Shown: positions 22,080 to 34,383 of the stretch, piece after piece
How positions within the stretch are numbered: position 1 is the first letter of the stretch
How the letters are laid out: each line of letters begins with the position of its first letter
Origin: Crotalaria pallida
Taxonomy: Eukaryota; Streptophyta; Magnoliopsida; Fabales; Fabaceae
Reading direction: 5' to 3'
NCBI GenBank assembly: GCA_037953625.1
Contig: CM075652.1
Location: forward strand, 13,288,501 to 13,352,500
Length of the DNA stretch: 64,000 bases
Program-made: the position numbers and the translations under genes
Notes under the pieces: generated by a model
What the model was told of the DNA's origin: nothing
What the model saw: the letters and a program-made list of their open reading frames with translations, nothing else
Database searches by the model: none

Positions 22080-22445
22080 TCCACATTTTTCATATCTTTT
22101 AGAGAAGCGCATACCCAGTATGTGTCTTACACTTTTCTTGGAGTTATGGAGTGTCCATCATCGCGCACACCCCGCATACATGATGTACGTCTTACAGCTA
22201 CCCATCCCGTTTGGCTTACGGAATCATGGCATACGGCACCCCGCACGTCTTACATGACTAGGAGCACATCCTAACCGATTCCATTATTAGGAATCTTGTG
22301 TGAGCCATTACTGCGTACATCCCCATGAGGCACGTCTTACAGATGCACATTCCATGTGTCTTATTCAGTCATTTCACACGGTCCGCTTGCGACTTACAGC
22401 ACACATTTTCATGCGCGGCTTATTACACCCAACCGTAATGTCTAA
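22080..22445 (-). repeat. CGTCTTACA modules in E1 LTR
   Basis: CGTCTTACA(G) or near variants recur about seven times, with GCGCATC/GTGCG-type words between them. The same modules are at 27,930-28,260 and, in a clearer tandem form, in E10 (46,270-46,682 and 52,575-52,978). Confidence 0.65.
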
Positions 22446-24310
22446 CATGACCCGTCTCACACAACCATTATTTTTTACTTATCCTTTTATTTTTATTCCT
22501 TCCCTCTTGACTTCTCTCTTCTCACTTCCCTTTACTATTTCACTTGCCTTCTTGTTATAATCTCTATCTTTTAGTTATTATTCCTCATTTAATCTATTCC
22601 CTAGCATTTTACACCATTTTTCAGACTCGGCCACCTATGGTCGGCACGCATATTATTCAGACAATAGCAAACATGTATAACAAATATCACAATTGACACA
22701 TAAGTTCATGCTTGTCAAAACACTTTACTCCTAAATTATACCTCTCTAGTTATCAATTATATTTACTTAAGCACACTACATATTTATAACATTAATCATG
22801 ATATCAAACATACACATATTCACAGTTAATTTAATAGGTTCTTTTTTATTCACTTTGTTCTCTAATAGTAATCTATATCCACTATCCTACGGTTCAATAT
22901 CCTAATCTAACACCCATTCTTAGTACTCACTATGAGAACACTAGAAATCCAAACCTAAGCTAGGGTAACACCCACTCCTTACCTCAAAGATGATGGGAGA
23001 TAAGGAAGTCTTTGAGTCTTAGCCTTACTTTGTGCCCTAGTTCTTAAATCCTTAGCCCTTTGAACCTTTTGAGATGTCTCAACCAAGCAACAATGAGATG
23101 GAGAGGAACTTGATCAAGAGGAGATTGTGAAGGAGGAAGGGAGCTCGGCTTCACTTGGTCTTGGGAGGGAGGCATAAACATATATGAATCTCCATAGCTA
23201 TGGAGCTTGAAAACCAATGGAGATAGGGAGGGAGAGTGGCGTGTGTTGTTGATGATGATAGGGAAATGAAGCTTTGTCTTATGGTGGTGAGAGTGGAAGT
23301 CGTGTGATGTGGAGGTGATGATGGAGCTATGGAACTTGACCTTGTCTTCTTGATGATGAATGATGAAGATGGTGGTGGTGTCTTATCTTAAGATAAGAAG
23401 GAGGAAGAATGGTTGTGTTGGCTCCATGAAGGAAGCGAATGAATGATGACGGTAATGTTCTTGATGAGGGGTGTTATTGATTTTGTTAGAGTTTGTGTTT
23501 ATGGTGATGATAAGCGGAGTTGATGATGATGGCCGGTTTTCCCTTTACTTCTTAGGGCTTGAGAGGGTCGAGAGAGAATGAGAATGAGAGCTCGTGAAGG
23601 AGGAGAATAATGAAAAGTTGTTTGGTGTGTTATTGTTTTATTTTGCCTTGATTGGGAATGAGTGGTCCACGAAAGAGGCTTCTCCTAGAAGCTTTGTAAC
23701 ATGTGGTGGAGAATGAAAGCTTCCTTGAGAAGCTTTGAGAATGAGTGGTTTAGAGGGAACCAAGTCTGACGTGCACGCCTGGGCGAGGAGAATAGTGGGT
23801 CCGGGCGCGGAACACGCTGTGAGAGCCATCCGTCTTGGCTCTTATGCTCGGCCCTAGCTTGGTGTGTTACGAATCTGACTAGATCGTGGTCAATGCTCGT
23901 AAAGTGCTAACTGATCGCCCTTTGATCAAATCGATCGGACTGGAGTCATGGGTCTGTGTTAGGATCTCGGTGCTCGGGTTCTTGGAAGCACCTTCTCGGA
24001 ATGAGTCGGTTAAGTGAAATTCTCGGTGCTTGGAGGCCGAGATATCTTGTCATCGGTGCAAGATCGGTTTAGCCTCTAACGAGATGCTAAGCGCGTGGAG
24101 GCTGAGATGCCTTGGCGTCGATGTGAGGTCGGTGTGGCCTACCGAAGGTCGGTAAGAGACCGAACTTATACTCGGTTTACACAAGGCGACTTGCAGTGGC
24201 CTACAGGATATTGCTGAGGTAGGTGCGTATAATCGTCCATCGTGAATCGTCTCGATATGGTCGGTTGCTCACAGCTAAAGGTTGTCAAACGAAACGAGGT
24301 CGATTCCCAT

Positions 24311-24360
24311 GAGCTCGGTGCTACTGATGAGCTCGGTGCTACTGATGAGCTCGGTGCTAA
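24311..24360. repeat. 18 bp tandem repeat
   Basis: The unit GAGCTCGGTGCTACTGAT occurs at 24,311 and 24,329, with a third partial copy at 24,347. Looser CTCATGAGCTC repeats continue to about 24,480. Confidence 0.8.
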
Positions 24361-24924
24361 CTGGTCGTTTCTCATGAACTCATGGCTACATGTATGGTTC
24401 TCATGAGTTCGGTACTAGCTGTTCGGTTCTCATGAGCTCATGGCTTTATGTTCGGTTATCATGAGCTCGGTGATAACTGTTCGGTCCAACGTCCTTTAAA
24501 CCCGAGAAGACCGATTACTGCTTTAGATCAGTTGACATGAGACGGCTCGTTGTGGTCGTTTGATTACTGACGAGGGGAGAGAGACGAAACGAGGTCGGGT
24601 TATGACTCTGAACCTCGCTTTTGGTCGGCTAAGATGGAATTTGGTCGGACCGAGGTCCTAGCCACTACACTTAAACCCGGTTGTTCTTTGCTAAGGCTTG
24701 GCCACTTCACAGAATGATTGTAATTGATTAACACCCCACGGTAATCGATTACATTAACAGATTGTTACGTACTGATGGCTTCTAACTCTATGGCACACTT
24801 CTTAACTCCTATACTCGTTTTGGCTATGGTTACTCTAATAAATCCTAGCTTATTCTTAGGGTTTCCATTAGCTTCACTTTGACTTATTCTCATTAGGCTT
24901 GGATTTAAAATTCGGGATGTTACA

Positions 24925-24939
24925 ATTCTCCCCCACTTA
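24925..24939 (-). other. E1 polypurine tract
   Basis: The plus strand reads ATTCTCCCCCACTTA, giving a purine run on the minus strand immediately upstream of the 3' LTR. Confidence 0.8.
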
Positions 24940-27179
24940 TGGGATTTCGTCCCCGAAATTCCGTTCAATCCCTTAAATGGAGAACCATCCCCTTAGTACT
25001 TTCCTTCGGTTTCATTCTTGCACCTTGGATACTTCCAAATCCATACTTCTGGGAGTTTCACAGGTTTAGGCTAGACCATTCTACTTCTTGTCCTCGCTCG
25101 ACTTTCCTTATTACTTCCGTTTTGGTTACCCGGACACAATTTAAATTGGGTTACTAGGTTCTCCCCCACTTGGCATTGACATACCTGATTATACCAATGC
25201 CAGGAGGTATGAGGTTGCTTGTATAAATTTTCAATCGTTGTTCGAATAACTTCCAGACAAGAGTGCAGATTTTAGCACGAAAGAAGAGTACTCCTTAGAA
25301 TTCACCAAGAATTTGTGCTTTTTCTTTAAGAAAATTTACCTAAGATCATGTGGTCTAAAGACTCTTTATAGGATGCAACGAATTATAGTTAGAACTATTT
25401 TCATTCATGAGGGATCGGACAAATCAACAACACTGGAACTCCAAGAACATTTACTATTCCAGGATAAGAAACAAGAAGAAGATAATGAGTCTACAACCTC
25501 AAGTCGGTTGAAGCAAGAAAACCTTTCGTTGGAATTTTAAAATTGTTAATTCATGGCTGAAACGGTCAAAGAGAATGAGAAGAAGAGGGTATATTTGCAA
25601 GAATTGAAACCTTAATTAAGGCTCGATACAACATGCATAAAGCCTTGAATGAATTTTGGGTGGTTATGAATTGAGGTAGGTAGGTACTCTTGAGATTTTG
25701 AACACTTTGTTAAACACTATTTCAGGTTAATGGAACTTAAGCCATACATCAAATGTATGCCAGCAGTCCCATTTCAATTTATTTCAAATTGGATACTGGG
25801 AGAAGTTTAGTTGAGTCTGATATAGATTAAGAGTGCTTTTAAAATCCGACGCTTAGAGCACTCTTGAGATTTATAGCACTTCTAATATCAAGGGTCAGGT
25901 TGAGTTGCCCGCTTATTGATGGTCGGTGGTATGGACTAAATTCCCTAAGTTTGCGAAACCTTACGTTTTGAACATACCCAGGTTCTTATACTCAACAAAG
26001 AGTACGGGTTAATTATTCCAATTTATTGGTCTCGGTGTGGAGACTTCATTAAGTTGTAATGATTGGCTTTTATATCGGGCTGTCATCCTAGAACTTTAGG
26101 AAGATTCCCGGTGAAGTTTAGGGTATCAAAAATCTAGTTTGGTTTTCATGCTGGTCAAAATAATTTCCTATAGAGTTTGCTTAATTATTTCCAGGACTTA
26201 GGGTTCGATCACACTATTCTTAAATAACTAGGATAACTTAATGTTCTTGTGCTATAACTTTGTCCTAGGTCTATTCCCCTGATTCTATAAGAAGTCTTGG
26301 AAATAATACTTTCCGGTTAATTTACTTTCTTCTAAAGGATTTACTTCTTGGAATGCTACTATCTTGGTTGTCTTGATTTAACTTAGGAGGCTACAATGAT
26401 ACCATCCGTCAATAGATGCAAAGATCGAGGTGATCAGTCTCAACCTCACATCTATCAACAACACATCATTGTCCTGTTCTGCTAATAATATCGTTACTTA
26501 ACGGATGTAAGGATTAGAGTGATCAATTCTAACCTTACATTCTATTAAACAACAACATCATCGCAATTTTTGATTAAACTTCATTCAAAGTCCTCACTTA
26601 TTAGTTCTTTCTAAGGTCTCTCATGATTTCCTAAAAGATTAATTTACCTTCGCATACCACTTAAGTTTCGCAATCCCTTACTACTATGAATAAGGAATTC
26701 CTAAGTCCTCTTCTGTCACCTACGACTTCTAGGACGATACTTAAATCAGGAACGCATTTTAAATAATGTAGTTATCTAAAACTACATCAGATAAAGTCGT
26801 TTCCAAGTTCCATCCATATTATAGTCACCCTCGAACTTCGGGGGACCATGTCACTTGAAATCAGCCAACCAGTTAGTCTCAGCTAAGGATGGGTTCTGGG
26901 ATGCTGGTGGCGACTGATTAAGTGCTGCCACGGTTTCCGCTTGACTTCGATTGATGTGAACCAAGCCCTCTAAGATTGCAGAGATTCCTATCATCATCAC
27001 TGCATCTACTAGCCATATTACCTAGTCTTGGGGAAAATAACTAGTCAATAAATACACAATTAAGCAATTACACATATACCTTATTACCCTAACTTCGACA
27101 CTTAACTATTTATCGGTTACTCGCTTGGTGAGTAAACCACAGGAGATGTGAGTCCACACTCCAAAGGCTGAGGGAAACT
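24940..27179 (-). other. E1 interior, non-coding
   Basis: About 2.2 kb with no retroviral domain in any frame. A 63 bp segment at about 26,407-26,470 recurs in diverged form at 26,512-26,575 (both run from GATG through GTGATCA to ACAACATCAT-like ends). The edge next to the polypurine tract (24,940-24,995) matches E10 at 48,527-48,583. Confidence 0.7.
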
Positions 27180-27191
27180 GCTCTGATACCA
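27180..27191 (-). other. E1 primer-binding site
   Basis: The minus strand reads TGGTATCAGAGC, five bases inside the 5' LTR that starts at 27,197. Confidence 0.9.
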
Positions 27192-27196
27192 CTAAA

Positions 27197-28260
27197 TGTA
27201 ACACCCTATTTAGAATTACCCTTAATTACCCATATTAAAATAGTGAACTTAAAATTTTCTTTTTAAAACTCATTAAATTATAAAAATCTCTGTCAAATCG
27301 GACAGAGTTTCCTTTATTTTATGGACATTCCGAAATCGTGTTTTTCCTGTAACCTGTCATAATTCAGTTTTTTACATATTCCAGAAAAAGCCAGCAAGGC
27401 CAAATCGACATTTCGCATCATATTGCGTTCACATCAGAAATTAAAATACATCATTTTACAATGCATATATTCAAAAAGAACAACATTTTCAATCAACCCA
27501 AAATAACCAGGACTTAGACAAAATAAACTACCCAACACTAAATACTATCCCTGTGAGAGAGAGTGCACCTGCTCGGCCGGGGTATGTGTGTGCTTGGGCT
27601 CAATACCTATAAAAAATGGTAAGGAGGTGAGCATTACACAAAACTTTGGGAAGCAGTTTCTAATATGACATAACAATATACCAAGTCAAACACAGTTAAT
27701 CAAATATGCACATAGTCACATATTCATTTCAAATCATGCATCAAACACAGTTATCATCATTCATTCGATCCTTACCTATCCTTTCCTGTTCCCTTATCTT
27801 TTACTTTTACTTGCCTATTTCCTTTCCCTTTTATTTTCACTTGTATCCTTTTATCATCTCTTAAATTCTCTTTACTGTGACTTCTTTCCTCTTTTCCTTT
27901 TTATCCACATTTTTCATATTTTTTAGAGTAGCGCACACCCAGTATGCGTCTTACACTTTTCTTGGAGTTATGGAGTGTCTATCATCGCGCACACCCCCGC
28001 GTACGTGGTGTACGTCTTACAGCTGCGCATCCCGTGCGGCTTACGCAATCATGGCATACGACACCCCGCATGTCTTACATGACCAAGAGCCCATCCTAAT
28101 CGATTTCGTTATTAGGAATCTTGTGTGAGTCATTACTGCGTACATCCCCATGAGGTACGTCTTACAGATGCACATTCTATGTGTCTTACTCGGTCATTGC
28201 ACACGGTCCGCTTGCGACTTACAGCACACATTTTCATGCGCGGCTTATTGCACCCAACCG
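27197..28260 (-). repeat. E1 5' LTR, truncated
   Basis: Matches 24-431 joined to 21,787-22,440. About 2.5 kb of the LTR is missing; the match stops at CACCCAACCG and a different sequence begins. Confidence 0.85.
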
Positions 28261-28492
28261 TGTACGTGAATGAACGGAATGAACGGAGGGACAATTTTGG
28301 TATTATAACAAATTTTTAATGTTTCCGCCTGATGAAAGGCAGAATACTCTATTTTATTTACGACTTTGGAAAGGCGGGAGATAATACGACTTGCATAAGG
28401 CGGAAATTGTTTTATTTTGTTTCCTTGTTTCAAGCGGAAAGAGTAATGGGGGCCAAAGAGTAATGGGTGGGGGTCAAAAATAAAAAGTCATT
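28261..28492. mobile_element. Fragment of a Mutator-like terminal repeat
   Basis: Resembles the right end of E11 (63,130-63,399). It has three 18 bp bipartite sites at 28,325-28,342, 28,360-28,377 and 28,386-28,403, then GGGGGCCAAAGAGTAATGGG and GGGGTCAAAAATAAAAAG, like the outer end of E11. No partner end is nearby, so this is a single broken end. Confidence 0.65.
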
Positions 28493-29286
28493 ACAAAATA
28501 AGGTAGGACGTTAGGGTATGGGAATTGACTGACGTGAAGGTTCTCTAAACCGAGGAATGAGAGTGTTATAGTGACTAGGTTCTGTCATTGAAACAACCGC
28601 GAAAATCGTTGATGGGTAGGACCTTGATCCTTTAGAAGGGCCAGATTAGCTACCCGTGTCGGGGATCGGTCCTGCATTAACCATGACAATTCTATCAGTC
28701 ACTTAGCCAATTCAGGGTCGATTGAGGGTGGTCTCGGCTAGAGCCAACTCGAGGAAGAAATATAAGTTGTACGAAGTACCCATGAGGGGTAAAGTACTGT
28801 GCAAGCATTGGTTGCGAGACATTTACTCTCGGCTAGTCTTTTCCCAGAAGTGGAGGGCAAAGTGAGGAATATCGAATGAGAAAGAAATGAGAAAATGGAT
28901 TGGGAAAAATGAACAAAATGGTAAATCCATGATTATTTAGCCTAGAGTCTTATGTTTTTGTACGTAAAATCTAAGATGTGAAATGTTAAGGACTGCTTTG
29001 AATAAACATGATTGAAATATTGCCATGATTATACAGGTTTTGAGCAACCTTTTCATATAGTTTTTTTTTCTTAGTACTCAAAGTGAGTGCACTAAATGGC
29101 TAAACCAGTGCACTAAATGGCTAAACCAGTGCACATATTAAGTTATGACTTTATAGTTTTTTTTTCAATCTTGCATTTGTGCACTACAGGGCTTATTTTA
29201 CTGAAAATATTTAATCCAATTTCAGGGGATATTTTTTTCTCATTATTTTACTTAAACATGCATTAATTCATAGTTAGGGTGTTACA
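28493..29286 (+). repeat. Gypsy-type LTR 3' end with degenerate primer site
   Basis: Ends GGGTGTTACA at 29,286, followed at 29,291 by TGGTATCAG, the first nine bases of a Met-tRNA primer site. The start is lost. A 21 bp unit with TGCACTAAATGGCTAAACCAG is duplicated in tandem at about 29,088-29,131. Confidence 0.6.
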
Positions 29287-30171
29287 TTTTTGGTATCAGC
29301 AATGGTTGCAATTCCTTGGCTGTGGAGTATTGTCTCACATACTCCTAATGTGTTACTTTAGTTAAGAGTAACTAATAGTTAGATTAAGTTGTAGAATTTC
29401 GCGGAATTAAAGTAATAATTCCTTAATTCGAAGTTAATTCCTAGTTGTATGTTTGAGTTTTAATAAGAAGTCAAGTCCGTTTTTCGATTATTAGACATTG
29501 TGACACCTGGAAAAGGAATAATAGTCAAAATTAAGGAAAGTGAAAAAAACCCAACAGGTCAGGGCACGCAGTTGCCAGCCCAACAGAAAGAACTAATTCT
29601 TAGTATTACCAAGTACACTCATTCTAAATGTGACAATATAAACAAAACCTTCATATCTTTAAGACTCTAAATGAAGTCGTGAAATCTTCCTCAAGAAGAG
29701 TAGCAGATTGTTCGCCACACGATTACAACTCAGGTAGTACATAAATGATTTTTTACCATCAATCAAATGTAAGGTTGGGCCTGGCCACCCCAATACTTAC
29801 ATTTATTGGAAGGTGATGCCATCGAAGTCTCTAGGTTAAAAATACCAAGTGCTAATTGGTGATATCTAAGGATCTATGGGAAACAATCCTTAAAAGTCAA
29901 ATTTTGTTGATTCCAAGTATTCTCCAATCAGAATGCACAACGGAAATAACTAAAAGCCATCCTAGGGAAATTCTATAAGTTTTTACCACTAGATCTTACT
30001 TCAAATAAATCCTTAAGTACCAATCTCCGATCCCAACCTCTCTTTAACTATTCCAAACTTCTATAGTACCTGGGATTAAAACCTGGAAAGATCAAACCAA
30101 GTTGGAATATTATGTAGAATTGTTTTGTTCAAACCATTTTTGTAAACTGCCCCAGATTTACCCACACTCTC
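29287..30171. other. Unassigned non-coding stretch
   Basis: Presumably the eroded interior of the element whose LTR ends at 29,286. No frame or motif beyond the primer site is recognisable. Confidence 0.4.
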
Positions 30172-30848
30172 TGTGAGACCCTCAGTTTAGGCCCAATTTA
30201 TTTGCATTATTATTTTATTTAGAAAAATAAATTAATTTCATTTGTATATTTTATTTAATTTAATTTTATGCTAAGTACGTGATTTAAGTGATATATGTGA
30301 ATATTCATTTATTATAATCTATATATAATGATTTCATTTTATTATAAAGTGCCCAAATGTTTTGTTTAAATTATTTTAAAAATATGTTTTGAATGGAATT
30401 ATTTTCTTAATTTGATTTTATGTTTCTATATTTATTTTTAAACTGTGTTATAAAAATATATACTTTAGAGGCCTATGATTGGCTGCACCATCCAGAAATT
30501 ATTTTCTGGAATAATTTTGATGTTTAAAATTATTTAAATTGATTTTTCATTGGTTATGATGGGAGGTGTGTATTTATTGTATGTTGGAAAATTCCTATCC
30601 TTTCTCCAAGATGTTGGACGGCTGCCTTAGGATATAGGAAGGATCTAGATATTTTTTTTCTGACTTTGGGAGCAAGTTTATTTGAAATTCATCCATGGTT
30701 CTTTGTGTAGGCAATTAATGAGTGTACAAACAACTAGGTTCTCATTAGTACCAAGTATTCAAAAAATTTCTGAACTTGGACACCAAGCCTCTTTCTATTT
30801 TGTGTGACCCCCTTTTGGCTTGGGGTGGGATGACTAAATTTTCCTAGT

Positions 30849-30856
30849 TATAAATA
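30849..30856 (+). promoter_or_regulatory. Probable TATA box of E6
   Basis: TATAAATA is followed by a leader rich in GAGAGAGAGC, matching the layout in E3 at 2,196. Confidence 0.5.
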
Positions 30857-33804
30857 GAGGATTTCCTAGAGTGAGTTTCCTTTTGCTACACATTTTACAC
30901 TTAGAAAATTTTGTGAAAGAACCTAGAGAACGAGAGAGAGCAAACTGTGGAAGTCTAAGAGGAATGGAGTGAATATTTTGATTTTCTCTTGGTGAAAGCT
31001 TATGTGATTGGTAAGTGTTCTAATTGACTTAAACTTACATGATGTTGTTTTAATAATTGTTTCTTCAAAAATAAAAATAATATGAACAAACCATTATCTT
31101 TTCTTCTTCTTTTAATTCTTAAAAAGGATTGTTTTAATCTTTCAAAAATATTGATTTTGTATTAGTTTGATGATTTCTTGAGTTATTAGGAATTTATTTT
31201 AAAAAGAAACTAAATGATTTTGTGTTTGATAATGAAATAATTATAAATGGTTATGAGTTATGAGATGTTATTCTATTCTTGATGATAATTGTTTATTTGA
31301 TGCTATTTGATTTTATTTGAAAGCCTTGAGTCATTATTCTTATGAATTGTTGGTTAATAATATGATGATTATTTGATTCATGTTCTTATTTTCTTTTTAT
31401 AGCCAAATGAATAAAATATCAAAGGGTTTCAAAGGAATGATAAATTCAAGTGAAACAAATTTTACCTTTTGATCTATATATGACGGCCGAATTTCTTTAG
31501 AACATAGGGATTTAATTGTTTTCTATGTTGTATGATTTTATTTGTATAAGAATGAATGTCATTTCTTTTATTTTGTTGCTGCCCGAAAATTTTAGAGGAA
31601 AAATAATAAAATGATTTACTTGCTTGTGTTGTGAAAATTTGATTTAAGTTAAATGATTTCATGTATAAGTGTTAGAAATGATTTTATGTGATGATTACAT
31701 GAGTATTTTTATGTGAATATGTAAATAGAAAAAATTGGTTTATCACTGTTTTAATTTATTTTAAGTAGGCCGAATTTTATTAAAGTAAATGGTTTATTGA
31801 TGTTTAGATTTTTCCTAATTGTGTAAGTGTTGTATGATAATTATATTATGTTTATTTGATGAAACAAACATGAAAATAAGCACTTTTATTAAAGTAAATT
31901 AATTCTTGAAAATAAATTTTAATTCTGGAAAATAATTTTATGTGGGCTGTGGGTCTCCAAATTGTATTTTTGTGTGTATTTGTGATGAGTAATTGTATAT
32001 ATGTGTATATTGTAAAGTATAACATATAAGTATGAGTTTTTATGAAATAAAATCACTTTTTGGAAATTAATATTAGTTGCTTTAATTTTTAATTATATCA
32101 GGCCAAAAATGTATTTGTAAAGAAAGAAAATGATTTTTGAACTTAGTTTAAATGCCTAAGTATTATATGATGTGTGTATTAGTGATTTATTGATGATAAT
32201 ATGCATGAAACATGAAAATAATGAGCATTTTAAAAATAAAATATCCCTCTGGAAAAATATGTATTTTTCGGCCGTGTGGCCAAAGAAAATAATTTTTTTT
32301 AATTTAGTAATTTTTTTATGATTAATTGTATATGTGTGAGCTTATTAATAATAAGATGTATGTATGATTTTACATGTGAAATAAAATAAATTTTAAGAAA
32401 CTATTGAGTTGTTGTCCAGAATTTCATTATAAAGGAAAAATATTATTTTTAAGTTCAATCTTATTTTTAGACTTTGGTGTATGTGTCTTTTAGTAGGAAA
32501 TTGAAAAAAAAATAATTTTTCGGGTTAATTTGAAGTGATGCAACCATGATTTGCTTGGCTGTCCAGAATTGTTTTGATGCCATTATATGATGTTTAAATG
32601 TTATTTAGATAGTAGGACTTGTGTATTGTATGTAAGAAAAAGTGGCATAAATTTTTGATAAACCATTTAAGAGAAAAGTGTTTTTTAAGAATGATATCTC
32701 ATGCTGTCCAGAATTTTTAAATTGATTTCATTAACCTTAGAAATTGTTTTGAAATGAGGAAGTGTATGATTTTATGTGTTAGGAATTTTATGTGAATGTT
32801 ATGTGTGTATAGATGTTTGGAAAGTGATTTTTAAGGAGCTTTGTTTATTGCTTAAATGTTTTAAATTTGTTGCTTCAAAGTAAGTAATGTTTTACTTAAC
32901 CTATATGATAAGTGTGTAAATGGTAGTTGTTATAAAGTATTTGGAAATAAAATTTTTGGTGTGTAAAAGTATGAAGATTTAATTTTGTTTTTATAATTAA
33001 ATTCTAAAAAGTATTTTGTGTTTGAAAGATTATTTCTTGATTTTAGAAACAAAAACAGAAAGAATGGTTTTATTTAAATGAAATTGTCTTATGTTACTGA
33101 TTTTATTATTTTAAGAGTTTCAATAAATTTATTTAAATTATGTGTTATGTTATTATGTATTGATTGGTCCCTTGGACGATGTTTGTCGATGCTAAAGGGT
33201 CTCAAGACGCGATTTCTGGTAATCCAGATCTTCATTTGTTAGCTTCAAACCCAGGTGAGAGAGAAGCTTTCCTAAGACACAATGGCCCTTTTGGGTAGCA
33301 TTAGGATGTTCTTGATCATCTCAAAGATCAGAACTCCGTAGTTATTTGTCAATATACGTGACGACAATTGTTTGTGTGTGTGTTTAGCTGATTTGGGTCT
33401 AATATATTATATTTCTGAGCATTAATTAACTCCCTTTTACTATGGTTTTGGCTTGTTTCTTGAGTAAATATTAGGATTTTATTATGTTTTTAGTAAGTTT
33501 AGGTAATTTCGAATCCTTGAACGTTTTGATCTGTTTTGGGTTTGATTTCAGGAATTTGAAGCTTTATTTGATGATTTGTGCTATGGAATGGAAAGGAGCT
33601 TTGAAGACCATGAGATTGGAGCTGGAATGGAGAGAAATGTTGATTAGTAATGTTGTCTACGCCCAGCCACGCTCAGGCGTGATGGGGTTCGAAAGCCAGA
33701 AGTTAGGTGCAAGTGTCAGAAGTCAATTAATCAAAAGTGTACCAGTTCAGGGGCTGTCACGCCCAGGCGTCTAGGCGTGCAAGCCACGTCACTACTGGAA
33801 AAAG

Positions 33805-34035
33805 TAGTTTTAAAATCGGTCATTTTGGACTTTTGAAATCGGTTTCTGTGGTGATGTTGAAAAAGGTGGAATTAAAAGTGGACCTTTTGAAATCGGTCGT
33901 TTTGGCCGATTTCAAAAGTACTTTTGAAATCGGTCGTTTTAGCCGATTTCAAAAATTATTTAAGAAATCGGTCAAAACGACCGATTTCATAAGTACTTTT
34001 GAAATCGGCCTCTCCTACAACCGATTTTAAAAGTC
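33805..34035. repeat. Subterminal GAAATCGGTC repeats of E7
   Basis: About nine copies of GAAATCGGTC or its reverse complement occur in both orientations, some as head-to-head pairs such as ATCGGTCGTTTTGGCCGAT. CACTA elements bind their TNPA-type protein at arrays of this kind; binding here is inference. Confidence 0.8.
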
Positions 34036-34383
34036 TTTTTTTTTTCTACTTACAACATAATCTATACATCCCCTGCTGCATGAAATTAAAAATTTTCTTC
34101 TTTACACAGAAGAATACCAAGCTAAAATTCATATCAAACTAACAATCTTGAAGTAGAAAATACAAAATACTTATCAAACTAACAAAATACGCAAAGAGTT
34201 ACAAAAGTTGAAGAATATATAACCGAATTACAGAACCTAAGCAAGCTAAAATTCATAAGCAAAATTCATATCAAACTAACAATCTTAGTAGAAAATACAG
34301 AACCTAACCAAGAAAAATTCATAAACAAAATACTTATCAAACTAACAAAATACTCAAGAGTTACAAAAGTTAAGTATTAAAGC

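Larger units (their letters stand above)
21787..24924 (-). repeat. E1 3' LTR, main piece
   Basis: Resumes exactly where 431 stopped (compare 27,601-28,260) and ends GGGATGTTACA. It contains short CGTCTTACA modules (22,080-22,445), a TATA-poor AT-rich middle, and from about 23,760 to 24,680 a distinctly GC-richer block crowded with CTCGGTGCT and GAGGTCGG words. One pair of AATYGATTA palindromes lies at 24,720-24,751, centres 21 bp apart. No coding frame is credible. Confidence 0.82.
24..28260 (-). mobile_element. E1: coding-free Ty3-gypsy-type LTR element (LARD), right LTR truncated
   Basis: This is the oldest shell of the nest. The left LTR starts TGTAACACCC at 24, is split by E2 and ends GGGATGTTACA at 24,924. 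The right LTR starts with the same TGTAACACCC at 27,197. A minus-strand primer-binding site lies just inside the right LTR and a polypurine tract just inside the left one, so the element reads right to left. The interior (about 2.3 kb) has no gag, protease, reverse transcriptase or integrase. The interior edge next to the polypurine tract reads TTTCGTCCCCGAAATT on the plus strand, which resembles the 3' end of Tekay/Del-type chromoviruses; that parentage is inference. The right LTR stops at 28,260 against a Mutator-like fragment, so no target duplication can be checked. Confidence 0.8.
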
